Of a DNA stretch of 64,000 nt, positions 9,826-17,943 are shown in pieces (positions within the stretch are counted from its first letter, which is position 1; each line of letters begins with the position of its first letter). The notes under the pieces were generated by a model that had not been told where the DNA came from, did not search any database, and saw nothing but the letters and a program-made list of their open reading frames with translations. The stretch is taken from the NCBI RefSeq assembly GCF_963678635.1, contig NW_026971466.1:25106-89105 (forward strand), given 5' to 3'. The stretch comes from Symsagittifera roscoffensis (taxonomy: Eukaryota > Xenacoelomorpha > Acoela > Convolutidae). Made by a program: the position numbers and the translations under genes.

Positions 9826-11392
9826 CGGTGCTTCTCCCAACCGATCCCCGATCCTGCACGTCTGTTCTTCGACCTGGTTCGCTGGAGCTTTGTTGCCGGT
9901 AATTCGTGACGGCTGGGACCGTACCCAGGCGTGTTTCCAGGCTAGGAGGCACAAAGGTGGTAATTACCGCATCACTCACCGTTCCCCCTTCCTTCAGCAC
10001 TCCTGTGTCAAAGAGTTCTGCTTCCAGCTCCTCCAACCGTTCTTGGAAGACTCGATTCAACCAAGCTTGTCCTTCGATACTGTCGAAGTGGATGCCATCC
10101 GTGGTCAGTCTGGCCTGATCCATGGCTCTCAACTCATGTTCAATGTCCATGAGGATCATCCTTCCGGCACTTCGATTTGCTAGGTTCCTCAAGATGTTGT
10201 TCCATCTCATGACTCTCTCGTTGTGCCTCCTTCCTGATGCTGTCAGGCTTCTCGTATTCATTGGCACATTGCAAACGGTCAGTACCGCGCAACTGAACTT
10301 CTGCCAGAGGGTAGTGAACAAACACACCATCATTGACTCCCACAGTGCTTCCTGCTCGTCTGATCCTCTGGAGATGTCATTCGTCCCAACTAAGATCATC
10401 ACATTGGGAATCTTCCCTGGATTCATCAGTTCCACCATCCGATATAATTGGGCTATTGTCGCGCCTCCAAAGGCCATCACCGTGGTGACCCACGAGGTCC
10501 TCAAATTCGACAGAACTCTGACTAAACTGTCCCCTAATATCAGGTGAGATGTCCCGAGTGGTGGTTGCTGCAGGTTCACAGCCGGGCTCCAGGTAGCTCG
10601 ATTGAAGCAGGCCCTCGGATCTGTCTCCGGAACTCCCGTGAAATTATACTTCAATTGATTATTCTTCTGCACGTCTATTATACGAGACCCTTTCTTCGCT
10701 GGCATCTTTCGTACTTTCCTCTCTGGGATTCTCGAGCTCCCCATGAGTGGTGTCACATTACTTATCCCTTGTCTGATCACGGTCTGGGAGAGTTGTACTC
10801 TGCCCGTATCGTCAATCGTTCCATAGGGTGCAGTCACCCCGGAACCTGGCGCATTCTTGTTAGCGACCAGTCGTCCAGCTGTCTCTATCAGCTTCCTCAC
10901 TGTCTGCTCTACGACGGGATCACCCAAGGTGTCACTAGGATCCGGGATTGTTACTCGATTCGTCTCTGCCTCTGCTGGAAGCCGTGTCTCCGCTGTTTGA
11001 CTCATTTCTCGAGGTGTCAAGAGCTCCATCGGGGACTGCCCACGAGGAATATCCCTTGCAGGTATCACTTTCTCCACGGCCGTTGTCAACGCCACCTGCC
11101 CCGATCGCTCTTTGTATTCCTGCCTTAAGCGTTCGATCTCTTGACCCTGCTTTTTGTTGCAGTCTTCAAAGAACTTTCTCCACATGTCCCGATCTTCCTC
11201 CATCTGGAGCATGCTTCTGGTCATCTCGTCCAGCTCCTTCTTCGTACTTCTCAGCTGATCGTTCATCTCGTCCAGATCTTGTATGGTTTGGTTCGTCTGA
11301 ACCTTCTGTGTTACTTTCGCCCTTTTTGGTGGCACAGCTGCTCTCAGTGGTGAACCAGACGAGGTCGCCTCGCTGTTCATCTCCTGATGCAT
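9803..11392 (-). CDS. Extra ORF B: coiled coil plus SGNH/GDSL-type hydrolase (529 aa)
   Basis: From the ATG at 11,392, an N-terminal coiled coil (about residues 30-105, with many E/K/Q heptads such as ELDEMTRSMLQMEED) is followed by a linker. A C-terminal domain then carries all four SGNH blocks: GDS with the candidate nucleophile Ser289, a FGG segment near 310, GTND with Asn338, and DGIHF with Asp432 and His435. SGNH enzymes are esterases, lipases or acetylhydrolases, and esterase domains of this class are known in ORF1 of some CR1-type LINEs. The substrate here is unknown. It overlaps ORF A by about 227 nt in another frame and ORF C by 23 nt. In a retroelement it could act on membranes or on particle-associated RNA or protein; that is inference. 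The motif set itself is clear. Confidence 0.85.
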   Translation of the reverse strand: MHQEMNSEATSSGSPLRAAVPPKRAKVTQKVQTNQTIQDLDEMNDQLRSTKKELDEMTRSMLQMEEDRDMWRKFFEDCNKKQGQEIERLRQEYKERSGQVALTTAVEKVIPARDIPRGQSPMELLTPREMSQTAETRLPAEAETNRVTIPDPSDTLGDPVVEQTVRKLIETAGRLVANKNAPGSGVTAPYGTIDDTGRVQLSQTVIRQGISNVTPLMGSSRIPERKVRKMPAKKGSRIIDVQKNNQLKYNFTGVPETDPRACFNRATWSPAVNLQQPPLGTSHLILGDSLVRVLSNLRTSWVTTVMAFGGATIAQLYRMVELMNPGKIPNVMILVGTNDISRGSDEQEALWESMMVCLFTTLWQKFSCAVLTVCNVPMNTRSLTASGRRHNERVMRWNNILRNLANRSAGRMILMDIEHELRAMDQARLTTDGIHFDSIEGQAWLNRVFQERLEELEAELFDTGVLKEGGTVSDAVITTFVPPSLETRLGTVPAVTNYRQQSSSEPGRRTDVQDRGSVGRSTDEENNSS

Positions 11393-11765
11393 TCTCGTCA
11401 ACCCCAGGTTTAGGCTTAGAGGGCATTGGCATCTCACCTGGTTGGTAAGTCCTAGAACTTCTCAATCCAGGCTCATTCGCCAAGTCACTCCCTGAGAGAG
11501 CCCCGTTTCTCCACCTCATCACTCTCATGTTTGGGCGGTCTAGTACTCCTCTTTCTCCATATGCTGCCATCAACAGGACTTCCGTGGGGCGGTCCCCGCG
11601 GTTGTTGTGCCCCAAGATGTTGATCAGGGCGGTCAGCAACATGACCACCTCTGGGTCCTCCAGAGCGAAGTCTCGTTCGATCAGCCGACGATAGATCGCA
11701 TCTACCATCGGTACTACATATGCCTCTGCCAGGTCCATCAATTCATCCAGGTTGAAGTTGTCCAT
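11166..11765 (-). CDS. Extra ORF A, first ORF after pol, unknown protein (199 aa)
   Basis: The first ATG in the frame is at 11,765; the frame is open further upstream but without an ATG. The N-terminal ~75 residues look like a compact helical domain (LDELMDLAEAYVVPMVDAIYRRLIE...). The rest is low-complexity, rich in G, E, S, R and D, and probably disordered. This resembles the layout of small virion-associated or phosphoprotein-like proteins, but no family is recognised. Its last 227 nt overlap ORF B in a +1-shifted frame. A CAG|GTGAGA sequence at about 11,433-11,441 within it matches a strong splice donor. It sits about 400 nt after the last pol-frame codon, so it probably needs its own or a spliced RNA. 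Confidence 0.65.
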   Translation of the reverse strand: MDNFNLDELMDLAEAYVVPMVDAIYRRLIERDFALEDPEVVMLLTALINILGHNNRGDRPTEVLLMAAYGERGVLDRPNMRVMRWRNGALSGSDLANEPGLRSSRTYQPGEMPMPSKPKPGVDENASGDEQRGDLVWFTTESSCATKKGESNTEGSDEPNHTRSGRDERSAEKYEEGAGRDDQKHAPDGGRSGHVEKVL

Positions 11766-12165
11766 TCTATTCTTTTCAAGTTTGATTTGATTCGATTTGA
11801 TAATTTGACTCAAGTGAGTAATTTAAATGATCAATCAGGATCTAGAAAAGAAATCATGAATGTCACACTTGTCGGTTTCACCTTAACACATATCGTTAAA
11901 ATTTGCTTAAAACAGTTCAGATAAAAAGATATTTATCCTAAAATCTATTGAAATCAATTGTTTTCTAAAATTTTTGAATTCGACCTAAGATTGGACAGTC
12001 CAAACTTTGGATCTATTCCCAAGATCGTCATTCAGTTGTTCATGGTCACTAACCCCTACTTACCCATGATCTTAATAACCTAACACATAACATAACATAA
12101 CATAACACACATATCACACATTACATACAACTTAGTCTTTGGCCTAACACTCTTTCGCACATCAC
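11766..12165 (-). other. Intergenic gap between pol and the extra ORF block
   Basis: AT-rich, without ORFs, and the only sizeable gap in the coding part of the element. It contains the palindrome TTGGACAGTCCAA (11,991-12,003) and a short run of cataa pentamers around 12,085-12,110. It is a natural place for a subgenomic promoter or splice acceptor for the downstream ORFs; this is inference from position. Confidence 0.45.
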
Positions 12166-12402
12166 TCAGCCTATACTTAAGTAATATTTCTTATGTAGAT
12201 ATACTTGTATGTTCGTATCAGAGAATATCACGTGTACAAGCGCGTACAATTCCCGAGGATGCAGTCTTCCTCTGTTTGGATCGTACACTGGAAGCGAGAG
12301 CTCCTTCACGTCCATTTCCACAAGGAAGTCCCTCAGCCTCGTCAAAGACAAGACTAGGTTTTCTGGGTCCACGTGCTGCTTCTCCGTCGCCCTCGTTACC
12401 TA
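12166..12402 (-). other. Open-frame extension of pol beyond an in-frame UAG
   Basis: After the UAG at 12,400-12,402 the pol frame stays open for about 78 more codons of protein-like sequence (LSLTRLRDFLVEMDVKEL...). It ends at 12,166. The stop sits in TCTAG|GTAACG, which also resembles a splice donor. It could be a readthrough tail, a nonsense mutation or an exon edge. Confidence 0.4.
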
Positions 12403-14160
12403 GAAGCATAAGTACTTTCCCGGTATCTGCGACACCGCCGGAGCTAAGGCTGCTACGCCCCCTATCCCTGGTCTTTGCTTCCAAAGGAATTCCACGTTTT
12501 TGTATTCTCTCTTAAAGTCTGCCGCTAACGCTGTCCTAAAACTCATGTCTGCGGTGATTGTTATCGCACATGTTCTGTTTGTGAGTATGAAATCACTGTC
12601 TGTTAGTATTATGTTACTTGAATATTCATTTGGTAAGTTAAAATATGACTCAACTACCCTGCCTATGTCAGGTTTCTTAGGTTCTTCGCCTGTTTCTGCT
12701 TCTAAGTCTCCTGTTTCTCTTGCTATTTTCAATTTTTTTATTATCAGGTTTTCAGTGTGGGTAAGTCCTACCCCCACTCCCCGGACAAAAATATCCATCG
12801 GCGTCCCCGTCGATCGCATACCGGATATCAAGTCAAGGTTAGAAGCTGGAATGAGAAGTTGTCCTTCCTGGGCAGCCCAGGAAGGATCATCTCGTTCGGT
12901 CTTAATGTATTTCGCGCTTTCACGATCTACGTCTTGAATCGTAACGCTGGTCTCTTTAGGGTCTGATGTCATTTCGTTCAGCCACTCTAAGACACGCAGG
13001 TTCGTCAGGTCTTGTTCATATGACTGCTGTTGCTCATCGTCGAATTCTACCTCGGGTTTCGACCAGTCGTCAACCCACTCATCGTCGTGATCATCGACTA
13101 TGTCAATGTCTTGTGACACAGTTATTTCCTCTAAACCCACTACTTCCTCCACTATCTTCTTTAGATCTATACTATCCACTACAAAGTCGTCACCGTAAGG
13201 ATTGTATTTCTTTCTTGGTCTCGTCCCGTCCTTCTGACGAGTCTGCATCGTGAACGGAAGATCTGGTTCCAAGTTCTTGGGAACCTCTGTCTGTTCGGGA
13301 TCCTGCCAATCTTCCTCTGCGTAGGGTAAGGTTTCATCGTTCGCTTCGATCTGTTCATTTGGATCCAGGTCCAATGGTGTATCCGTACCTTCCTCTACGA
13401 CTTCGTTTCCATCGTTCTTCTCCCTGGTGCCCTTTTCATTGACCTCACAAGCAGGATCCATCATTAGATAATCCCCTTCTTCCATGTCTGCAGGTATACA
13501 CCAGTCTTCTGTCGATGGATTGTGTGGCTTGATGTTCTCGTAGTGGGCGGCTCGGCCAGTACTCAGTCTATAAAAGCGTCCCTCCTGGTGCACCTCCGTA
13601 ATCATGAAGGGTCCCCTCCATTTTTTTAGAAGTTTCTTTGTCCCTTTCGGTGGTATAACGTTCTGAAATACCCATACGTAGTCTCCCACCGAGTAAGCTT
13701 TTGCGCCAGCTGCTTTCTTGTCGAATCTTTTCCTTTGCCTTGCCTGTGCTTGCTGAGTATTTCGTCTGCACATATCGTTCAACTCCTGTTGACGTCTGAT
13801 CACATCCCTTACGTAAACCTGTGGAGATGTTTTCTTTCCCTCATACTCTGGGTAGAAGAATGTCAAGGCTAAAGAATTCTCATGCCCCGTCAGCATCATG
13901 TGTGGACTGACTCCAGTGGTGGAGTGTTGCGTGCTATTATAAGCTCCCATCACCTGTGGAAGGTATCTGTCCCAATCGGTCATGTACCTGGAACAATATA
14001 CCCTCAGCATCGACACTAACGTCCTATTCTGTCTTTCCACTAGGCCATTCGTTTGAGGGTGGTATGTCGTGGAGTGAGCCTGAGCGACCTGTGAGCGTCT
14101 CATAAGCTCTTTCGTAAGCTCTCCTACGAAAGCTGTTCCATTATCCGATTGAACAACCAT
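12400..14160 (-). CDS. Integrase core (second half) and long C-terminal extension (586 codons)
   Basis: This carries the rest of the integrase. QSDNG (Asp at about residue 6) and VERQNRTL (Glu at about residue 42) complete the DDE triad with D-35-E spacing. It is followed by a GPY/F-type module (KKWRGPFMI) and then about 350 residues of acidic extension with no recognised domain and no chromodomain. The frame joins the preceding ORF with an offset at 14,141-14,160: the upstream frame ends ...ARHGCSIG just where the link to the second catalytic Asp should be, and a few conserved residues appear to be missing. This suggests a small deletion. A tail near the end contains FVRGVGVGLT, encoded by a copy of the polypurine-tract motif (12,777-12,790). 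Confidence 0.85.
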   Translation of the reverse strand: MVVQSDNGTAFVGELTKELMRRSQVAQAHSTTYHPQTNGLVERQNRTLVSMLRVYCSRYMTDWDRYLPQVMGAYNSTQHSTTGVSPHMMLTGHENSLALTFFYPEYEGKKTSPQVYVRDVIRRQQELNDMCRRNTQQAQARQRKRFDKKAAGAKAYSVGDYVWVFQNVIPPKGTKKLLKKWRGPFMITEVHQEGRFYRLSTGRAAHYENIKPHNPSTEDWCIPADMEEGDYLMMDPACEVNEKGTREKNDGNEVVEEGTDTPLDLDPNEQIEANDETLPYAEEDWQDPEQTEVPKNLEPDLPFTMQTRQKDGTRPRKKYNPYGDDFVVDSIDLKKIVEEVVGLEEITVSQDIDIVDDHDDEWVDDWSKPEVEFDDEQQQSYEQDLTNLRVLEWLNEMTSDPKETSVTIQDVDRESAKYIKTERDDPSWAAQEGQLLIPASNLDLISGMRSTGTPMDIFVRGVGVGLTHTENLIIKKLKIARETGDLEAETGEEPKKPDIGRVVESYFNLPNEYSSNIILTDSDFILTNRTCAITITADMSFRTALAADFKREYKNVEFLWKQRPGIGGVAALAPAVSQIPGKYLCF

Positions 14161-17100
14161 GTCTTGCTATCCACGTATTGATCAGGTGGTCGCATGTCTC
14201 TTCCGCCGAGGCTGTTATGCAGGGCACGGCCTCTGCATACTTCGTGAAGTGATCTATCATGACCAAGACTTGGTTATAACCGCTGTCTGTCATGCATATC
14301 TTTTGGTGATCTATCTGCACCACCTCGTTGAATTCAGACGACTCAATCGATTGTAAAGGAAATCGTAATTTCCTTGGATCCTTGACCTGTTGGCATGACA
14401 GGCACGCTGTTACCCATTTCTCACATGCCTTTTTCATTCCAGGCCACTCAAAGCGCTTCAGGATCCTCTGATACACTTTGTCGATCCCTTGATTGCCCAT
14501 CTGATCATGCGACCTGAATAATAGTTCTGTCTGATAGAGTTGCGGCAACACTATCGCGTTATATTTGTATAAGACCTTGTCTTCTTCTCTTCTCCTGCAA
14601 GCCACGATCCCGTCCTTGTTCAGATATAATCTCCCCTCCTTCTGCATGAAGTATTGTCTCAGGATCCTATAGATGTCTTCTTCCAGGTCACCTTTGTCAG
14701 GTGCACCGTTTTCTATCCACCTTTTTAGGTTGCTTGTCATGCGATCATTTCTCTGCGCCCTTAGAAGGTCCGAGAGTCTGTATCTCGCCTTCAAGTACGT
14801 CTTCATGACCCTCATCTGGCTATTCAGCTCGTTGGGTTGATGTTTGTCTTCTACCATCCTAACGCACCAAATCTTCGCCAACGGTTGTGTTTCTTGCTGA
14901 AACGGTTGAAGATCAGTCCTGACTGCCTCTTTCTGCGGCAACAGGCTTATCGAGCGTTTCGATACCGCTATCGTTTCTAAGTCATCCGCTGCGTTGTCAA
15001 AGACTCTTTCGCTTGGTATTAGGTAGCGATCACTGTCAGGATCCTGGTGCACTTCTCTGTCCAGGTCCCTTGCCCGAGTTTCCACTAGTAGCGTGTGTAT
15101 CGCTAGTTCTGACAATTCTGATCCCGAGGTCGAACTCCTGTCGGAATAGGTATCCATTCCTGAGTTTCGGGAATCATCATCCGTCGAAGAGGTTGTGCTG
15201 GAGACTGCGCTCTCCTCCAGATCATGTCTGTACTTTCTTCGCATCCATCTGAACTCCCCGGACAAAACCTTGTTCTCTAGGTCCTGTTTCTCATCAGGAA
15301 TTTTCTCGTCTATCTCAGACTCCCCGGACAAATTTACTTGTCCCGGGTGTTGATCTTGTGATCGCTGGTTTTTCTCCTCATCCTTCTCCCCGGACAAATA
15401 GTCTTGCAGCAGATTTTGTTCTACAACTTCACCCTCTTTATCCCGGTCCACAAAGGTGACGGTTTTCTTTCGCTTGCTGCTCCCCTGTTCTTTCTGTCTG
15501 TAAGAAGTACTTGTTAAAATCTCTTGGGGTATTGAGGATACTAGTTGCTGAACTATTGTCCTACAATCCCTTTCGTTCTCTTCGTGCTGTCGTCTGGACG
15601 GCATGATCTTCACCTTCTCACTGACTGTTAGCGATGCCACTGCTGCTGTCCACTCAGGGTCATCTCTGGTCACTTCTCTTTCTAACAAACCACCCAGCAT
15701 CCGCATCACTTGTGGTGTGACTTGCACCGTTTTATCCAATAATGAGAGGCTGTTTATATTCATGCGAGAGAGTTCTTGCTGGACCAGGTTCGAGCGCAGC
15801 AACAAATCCAAGGGGACCGGATCCTCCTTGGACAGGATCTTTATCTCGGCTGCTTTCTCTACAGGTAGCTCATGGTGCCCTGGAATTGGATGTCCAGACT
15901 TAATCAACCATCTCGTCAAGGGAAGCGCTTCATAAGTTTCTTTGTCCAGAAACGAGAATCCCTCCTTTATTTCCGCCTGATTGGCCTGCTTCTGCTCCAA
16001 TCTTTCATAGAACTCAGTTTTCTTGCTGAGGCTGTCAGCATTCTGGTGTTTATCACGCATCCTATGTTCGATTATCATATGGTAGCCATCCAATCTTACT
16101 ATCCATCTACCAATATAACTCTGATCCATCGAGTAGGTTTTCAACCAGGATAACGCTCTGTTGTCCACGCGTAACTTGAAGGGAGCGCTCCCCAAGTATG
16201 CACGGTACTTTTCCACAAAGGTGACTACTGCAAACATCTCTGCTTTTGGTGCGCTATATTTCATCTCTGTGTCACTCAAGACCTTGCTGCCGTATGCAAT
16301 GGGACGGAGAACTGTTCTTCCGTTCCATTCTTGCTCTTGATGCAAGATTCCTGAGATGGCCACCACCGATGCGTCTGTGTCGAGAACATACATGCCCTTT
16401 TCTGTAGGCATGCCCAGCACTGGCGCTTCGCACAGTTCCCGCTTTATGTTCTCGAAAGCAACCTGTGCCTCATCGTTCCATTTGAACTTTTTCCCTTTGT
16501 TGCGCATCAGCTTCTGCATCGAGTACACCTTGTCCGCGTATCCTTTTATGAATTCTCGGTAGTAATTGGCAAACCCTAGGAAGCTCATTAGCTGTGTGTC
16601 CGTCCTCGGAGCCTTCCATGTCAGCACAGCCTCTACTCCTTCCGGATCTGGCCTCACACCATGACTGTCCACCATTCTTCCCAGGTACTTGATCGAATCC
16701 CTAAGGATTTCACATTTCGATGGTTTGCATTTCAAGCCTGCTCTTTTCATACATCCGAAGACCTCATCGAGCCGATCAATGTGATCCTCCAGGGTCGGTG
16801 TCGCTATGACTACGTCATCCACGTAGCACATCAAGAGATTCCCGTACTTTTTGGTCACTCCTGTCAAAGCCTGAGCCATCAGCCTTTGAAAATTTGCTGT
16901 TGCATTGCACAAGCCGAAGGGCATCCTCTTCCACTGGTACAATCCCAACTCGCACGCGAATCCGGTTTTCTCTCTGTCCTTCTTTCGCAGAGGGACCTGC
17001 CAGAAGGCAGAACCTAAGTCCAATGTGGTGAAGAACTTGGCATCACCAAGTTTAGATAGGCTCTCATCTATTCGCGGTATCGGGTACGCATCTTTTATCG

Positions 17101-17182
17101 TTACCGCGTTCAAGTAACGAAAGTCGCAACAAAATCTAAGCTGCCCCCTTTCTTTTTCGCCATTACTACCCCGCAAGCCCAC
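14141..17182 (-). CDS. Pol: most of RT, RNase H, long linker, integrase N-terminus
   Basis: RT motifs are clear: QLRFCCDFRYLN, LDLGSAFWQ, MPFGLCNA and the catalytic YVDD at about residues 120-123. RNase H follows with LDTDAS (about 268), PKAEM (about 315), RVDN (about 340) and a distal HQNADSLS (about 380), the usual acidic set. A linker of some 430-500 residues then separates RNase H from the integrase zinc finger. It is rich in charged residues and contains three LSGE repeats (near 15,260, 15,325 and 15,390). The integrase finger keeps one His (about 892) and both Cys (927, 930), but the second His position reads Asn (GNQG). The first catalytic Asp is in VQIDH (about 958). True coding entry is near 17,147: upstream RT residues lie in the frame of the 17,110-17,943 ORF, separated by a shift at a G5 run. 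Confidence 0.9.
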   Translation of the reverse strand: MGLRGSNGEKERGQLRFCCDFRYLNAVTIKDAYPIPRIDESLSKLGDAKFFTTLDLGSAFWQVPLRKKDREKTGFACELGLYQWKRMPFGLCNATANFQRLMAQALTGVTKKYGNLLMCYVDDVVIATPTLEDHIDRLDEVFGCMKRAGLKCKPSKCEILRDSIKYLGRMVDSHGVRPDPEGVEAVLTWKAPRTDTQLMSFLGFANYYREFIKGYADKVYSMQKLMRNKGKKFKWNDEAQVAFENIKRELCEAPVLGMPTEKGMYVLDTDASVVAISGILHQEQEWNGRTVLRPIAYGSKVLSDTEMKYSAPKAEMFAVVTFVEKYRAYLGSAPFKLRVDNRALSWLKTYSMDQSYIGRWIVRLDGYHMIIEHRMRDKHQNADSLSKKTEFYERLEQKQANQAEIKEGFSFLDKETYEALPLTRWLIKSGHPIPGHHELPVEKAAEIKILSKEDPVPLDLLLRSNLVQQELSRMNINSLSLLDKTVQVTPQVMRMLGGLLEREVTRDDPEWTAAVASLTVSEKVKIMPSRRQHEENERDCRTIVQQLVSSIPQEILTSTSYRQKEQGSSKRKKTVTFVDRDKEGEVVEQNLLQDYLSGEKDEEKNQRSQDQHPGQVNLSGESEIDEKIPDEKQDLENKVLSGEFRWMRRKYRHDLEESAVSSTTSSTDDDSRNSGMDTYSDRSSTSGSELSELAIHTLLVETRARDLDREVHQDPDSDRYLIPSERVFDNAADDLETIAVSKRSISLLPQKEAVRTDLQPFQQETQPLAKIWCVRMVEDKHQPNELNSQMRVMKTYLKARYRLSDLLRAQRNDRMTSNLKRWIENGAPDKGDLEEDIYRILRQYFMQKEGRLYLNKDGIVACRRREEDKVLYKYNAIVLPQLYQTELLFRSHDQMGNQGIDKVYQRILKRFEWPGMKKACEKWVTACLSCQQVKDPRKLRFPLQSIESSEFNEVVQIDHQKICMTDSGYNQVLVMIDHFTKYAEAVPCITASAEETCDHLINTWIARHGCSIG

Positions 17183-17943
17183 GGCGATTCCGAGGGTTCT
17201 ATCATGTCGTATTCAGGCAACATTTCTATTTCCGCTCGGCACGCTTCCGATTTGTGTGGTGTCATTCGTCTCGCGCCCTCTCTGTGCGGAACGGCACCTA
17301 CTTCCAGCTCAATTTCGTGTTCTACGAAGTTACAGCAACCGATGTCCGCTTTATGTTTCGAAAAGACATCTGCGTTCCGATATAAAACGTCCCGCAATTT
17401 TTTAAAATCTCCCTCACCTATTTTCCCTTTTAAATGTTCTATTTCTGGCAAAACCGGTTTGTCAGAATCTAGTTCATATGACGAGGGGCGTTCCGGAAAA
17501 TTCGAGCAGCTTGATAAGCCGTCGTCCGTTTCGGATTTCATTGAAAATAATTTATGAATAGATTTTAATTCATTAATTCTCTTTAAAATTTTATCTTTAT
17601 TTGCATGATAAGGACAGTCTTTCACACTATATCTCTTCAAGTTTTGTGTCTCCTCATAGTCGGTCCTCATCGGCAAAGCGTAGCCAAGCTTCTTTCCACG
17701 CTGGATTGAAACCGTGGTGTCCAGTGTGTTCAACAACACACTGACACACAGTCGGTTTCGCGTTACCGAGAAGCTCCGGCCTAAAATCACCGAACTCTGA
17801 CTATTTGGATTCGGTACTAAGCAAACCTGTTTACTATCACTTAACGAATTCAAATTTCTCATTCTAAAAATTGCTGCTACAGCTTGTCCTGGTTGTAATT
17901 TTACTTTTCTATCCAAAAAAACTGGTACCTTATTTTCGTCTGT
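17110..17943 (-). CDS. Pol N-terminal part: protease-RT spacer and first RT residues
   Basis: This frame continues directly from gag-protease after the UAA at 17,944-17,946; no ATG is needed if the stop is read through. It encodes the region between protease and RT and the first RT block (PHREGARRMTPHKS...YDMIEPSESPWACGVVMAKKK). The RT then continues in another frame. The change of frame falls at the run GGGGG around 17,145, so a one-base length error or mutation in the homopolymer is the simplest explanation. Position and the continuity of the RT fold make the assignment firm. Confidence 0.82.
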   Translation of the reverse strand, partial: TDENKVPVFLDRKVKLQPGQAVAAIFRMRNLNSLSDSKQVCLVPNPNSQSSVILGRSFSVTRNRLCVSVLLNTLDTTVSIQRGKKLGYALPMRTDYEETQNLKRYSVKDCPYHANKDKILKRINELKSIHKLFSMKSETDDGLSSCSNFPERPSSYELDSDKPVLPEIEHLKGKIGEGDFKKLRDVLYRNADVFSKHKADIGCCNFVEHEIELEVGAVPHREGARRMTPHKSEACRAEIEMLPEYDMIEPSESPWACGVVMAKKKGGSLDFVATFVT

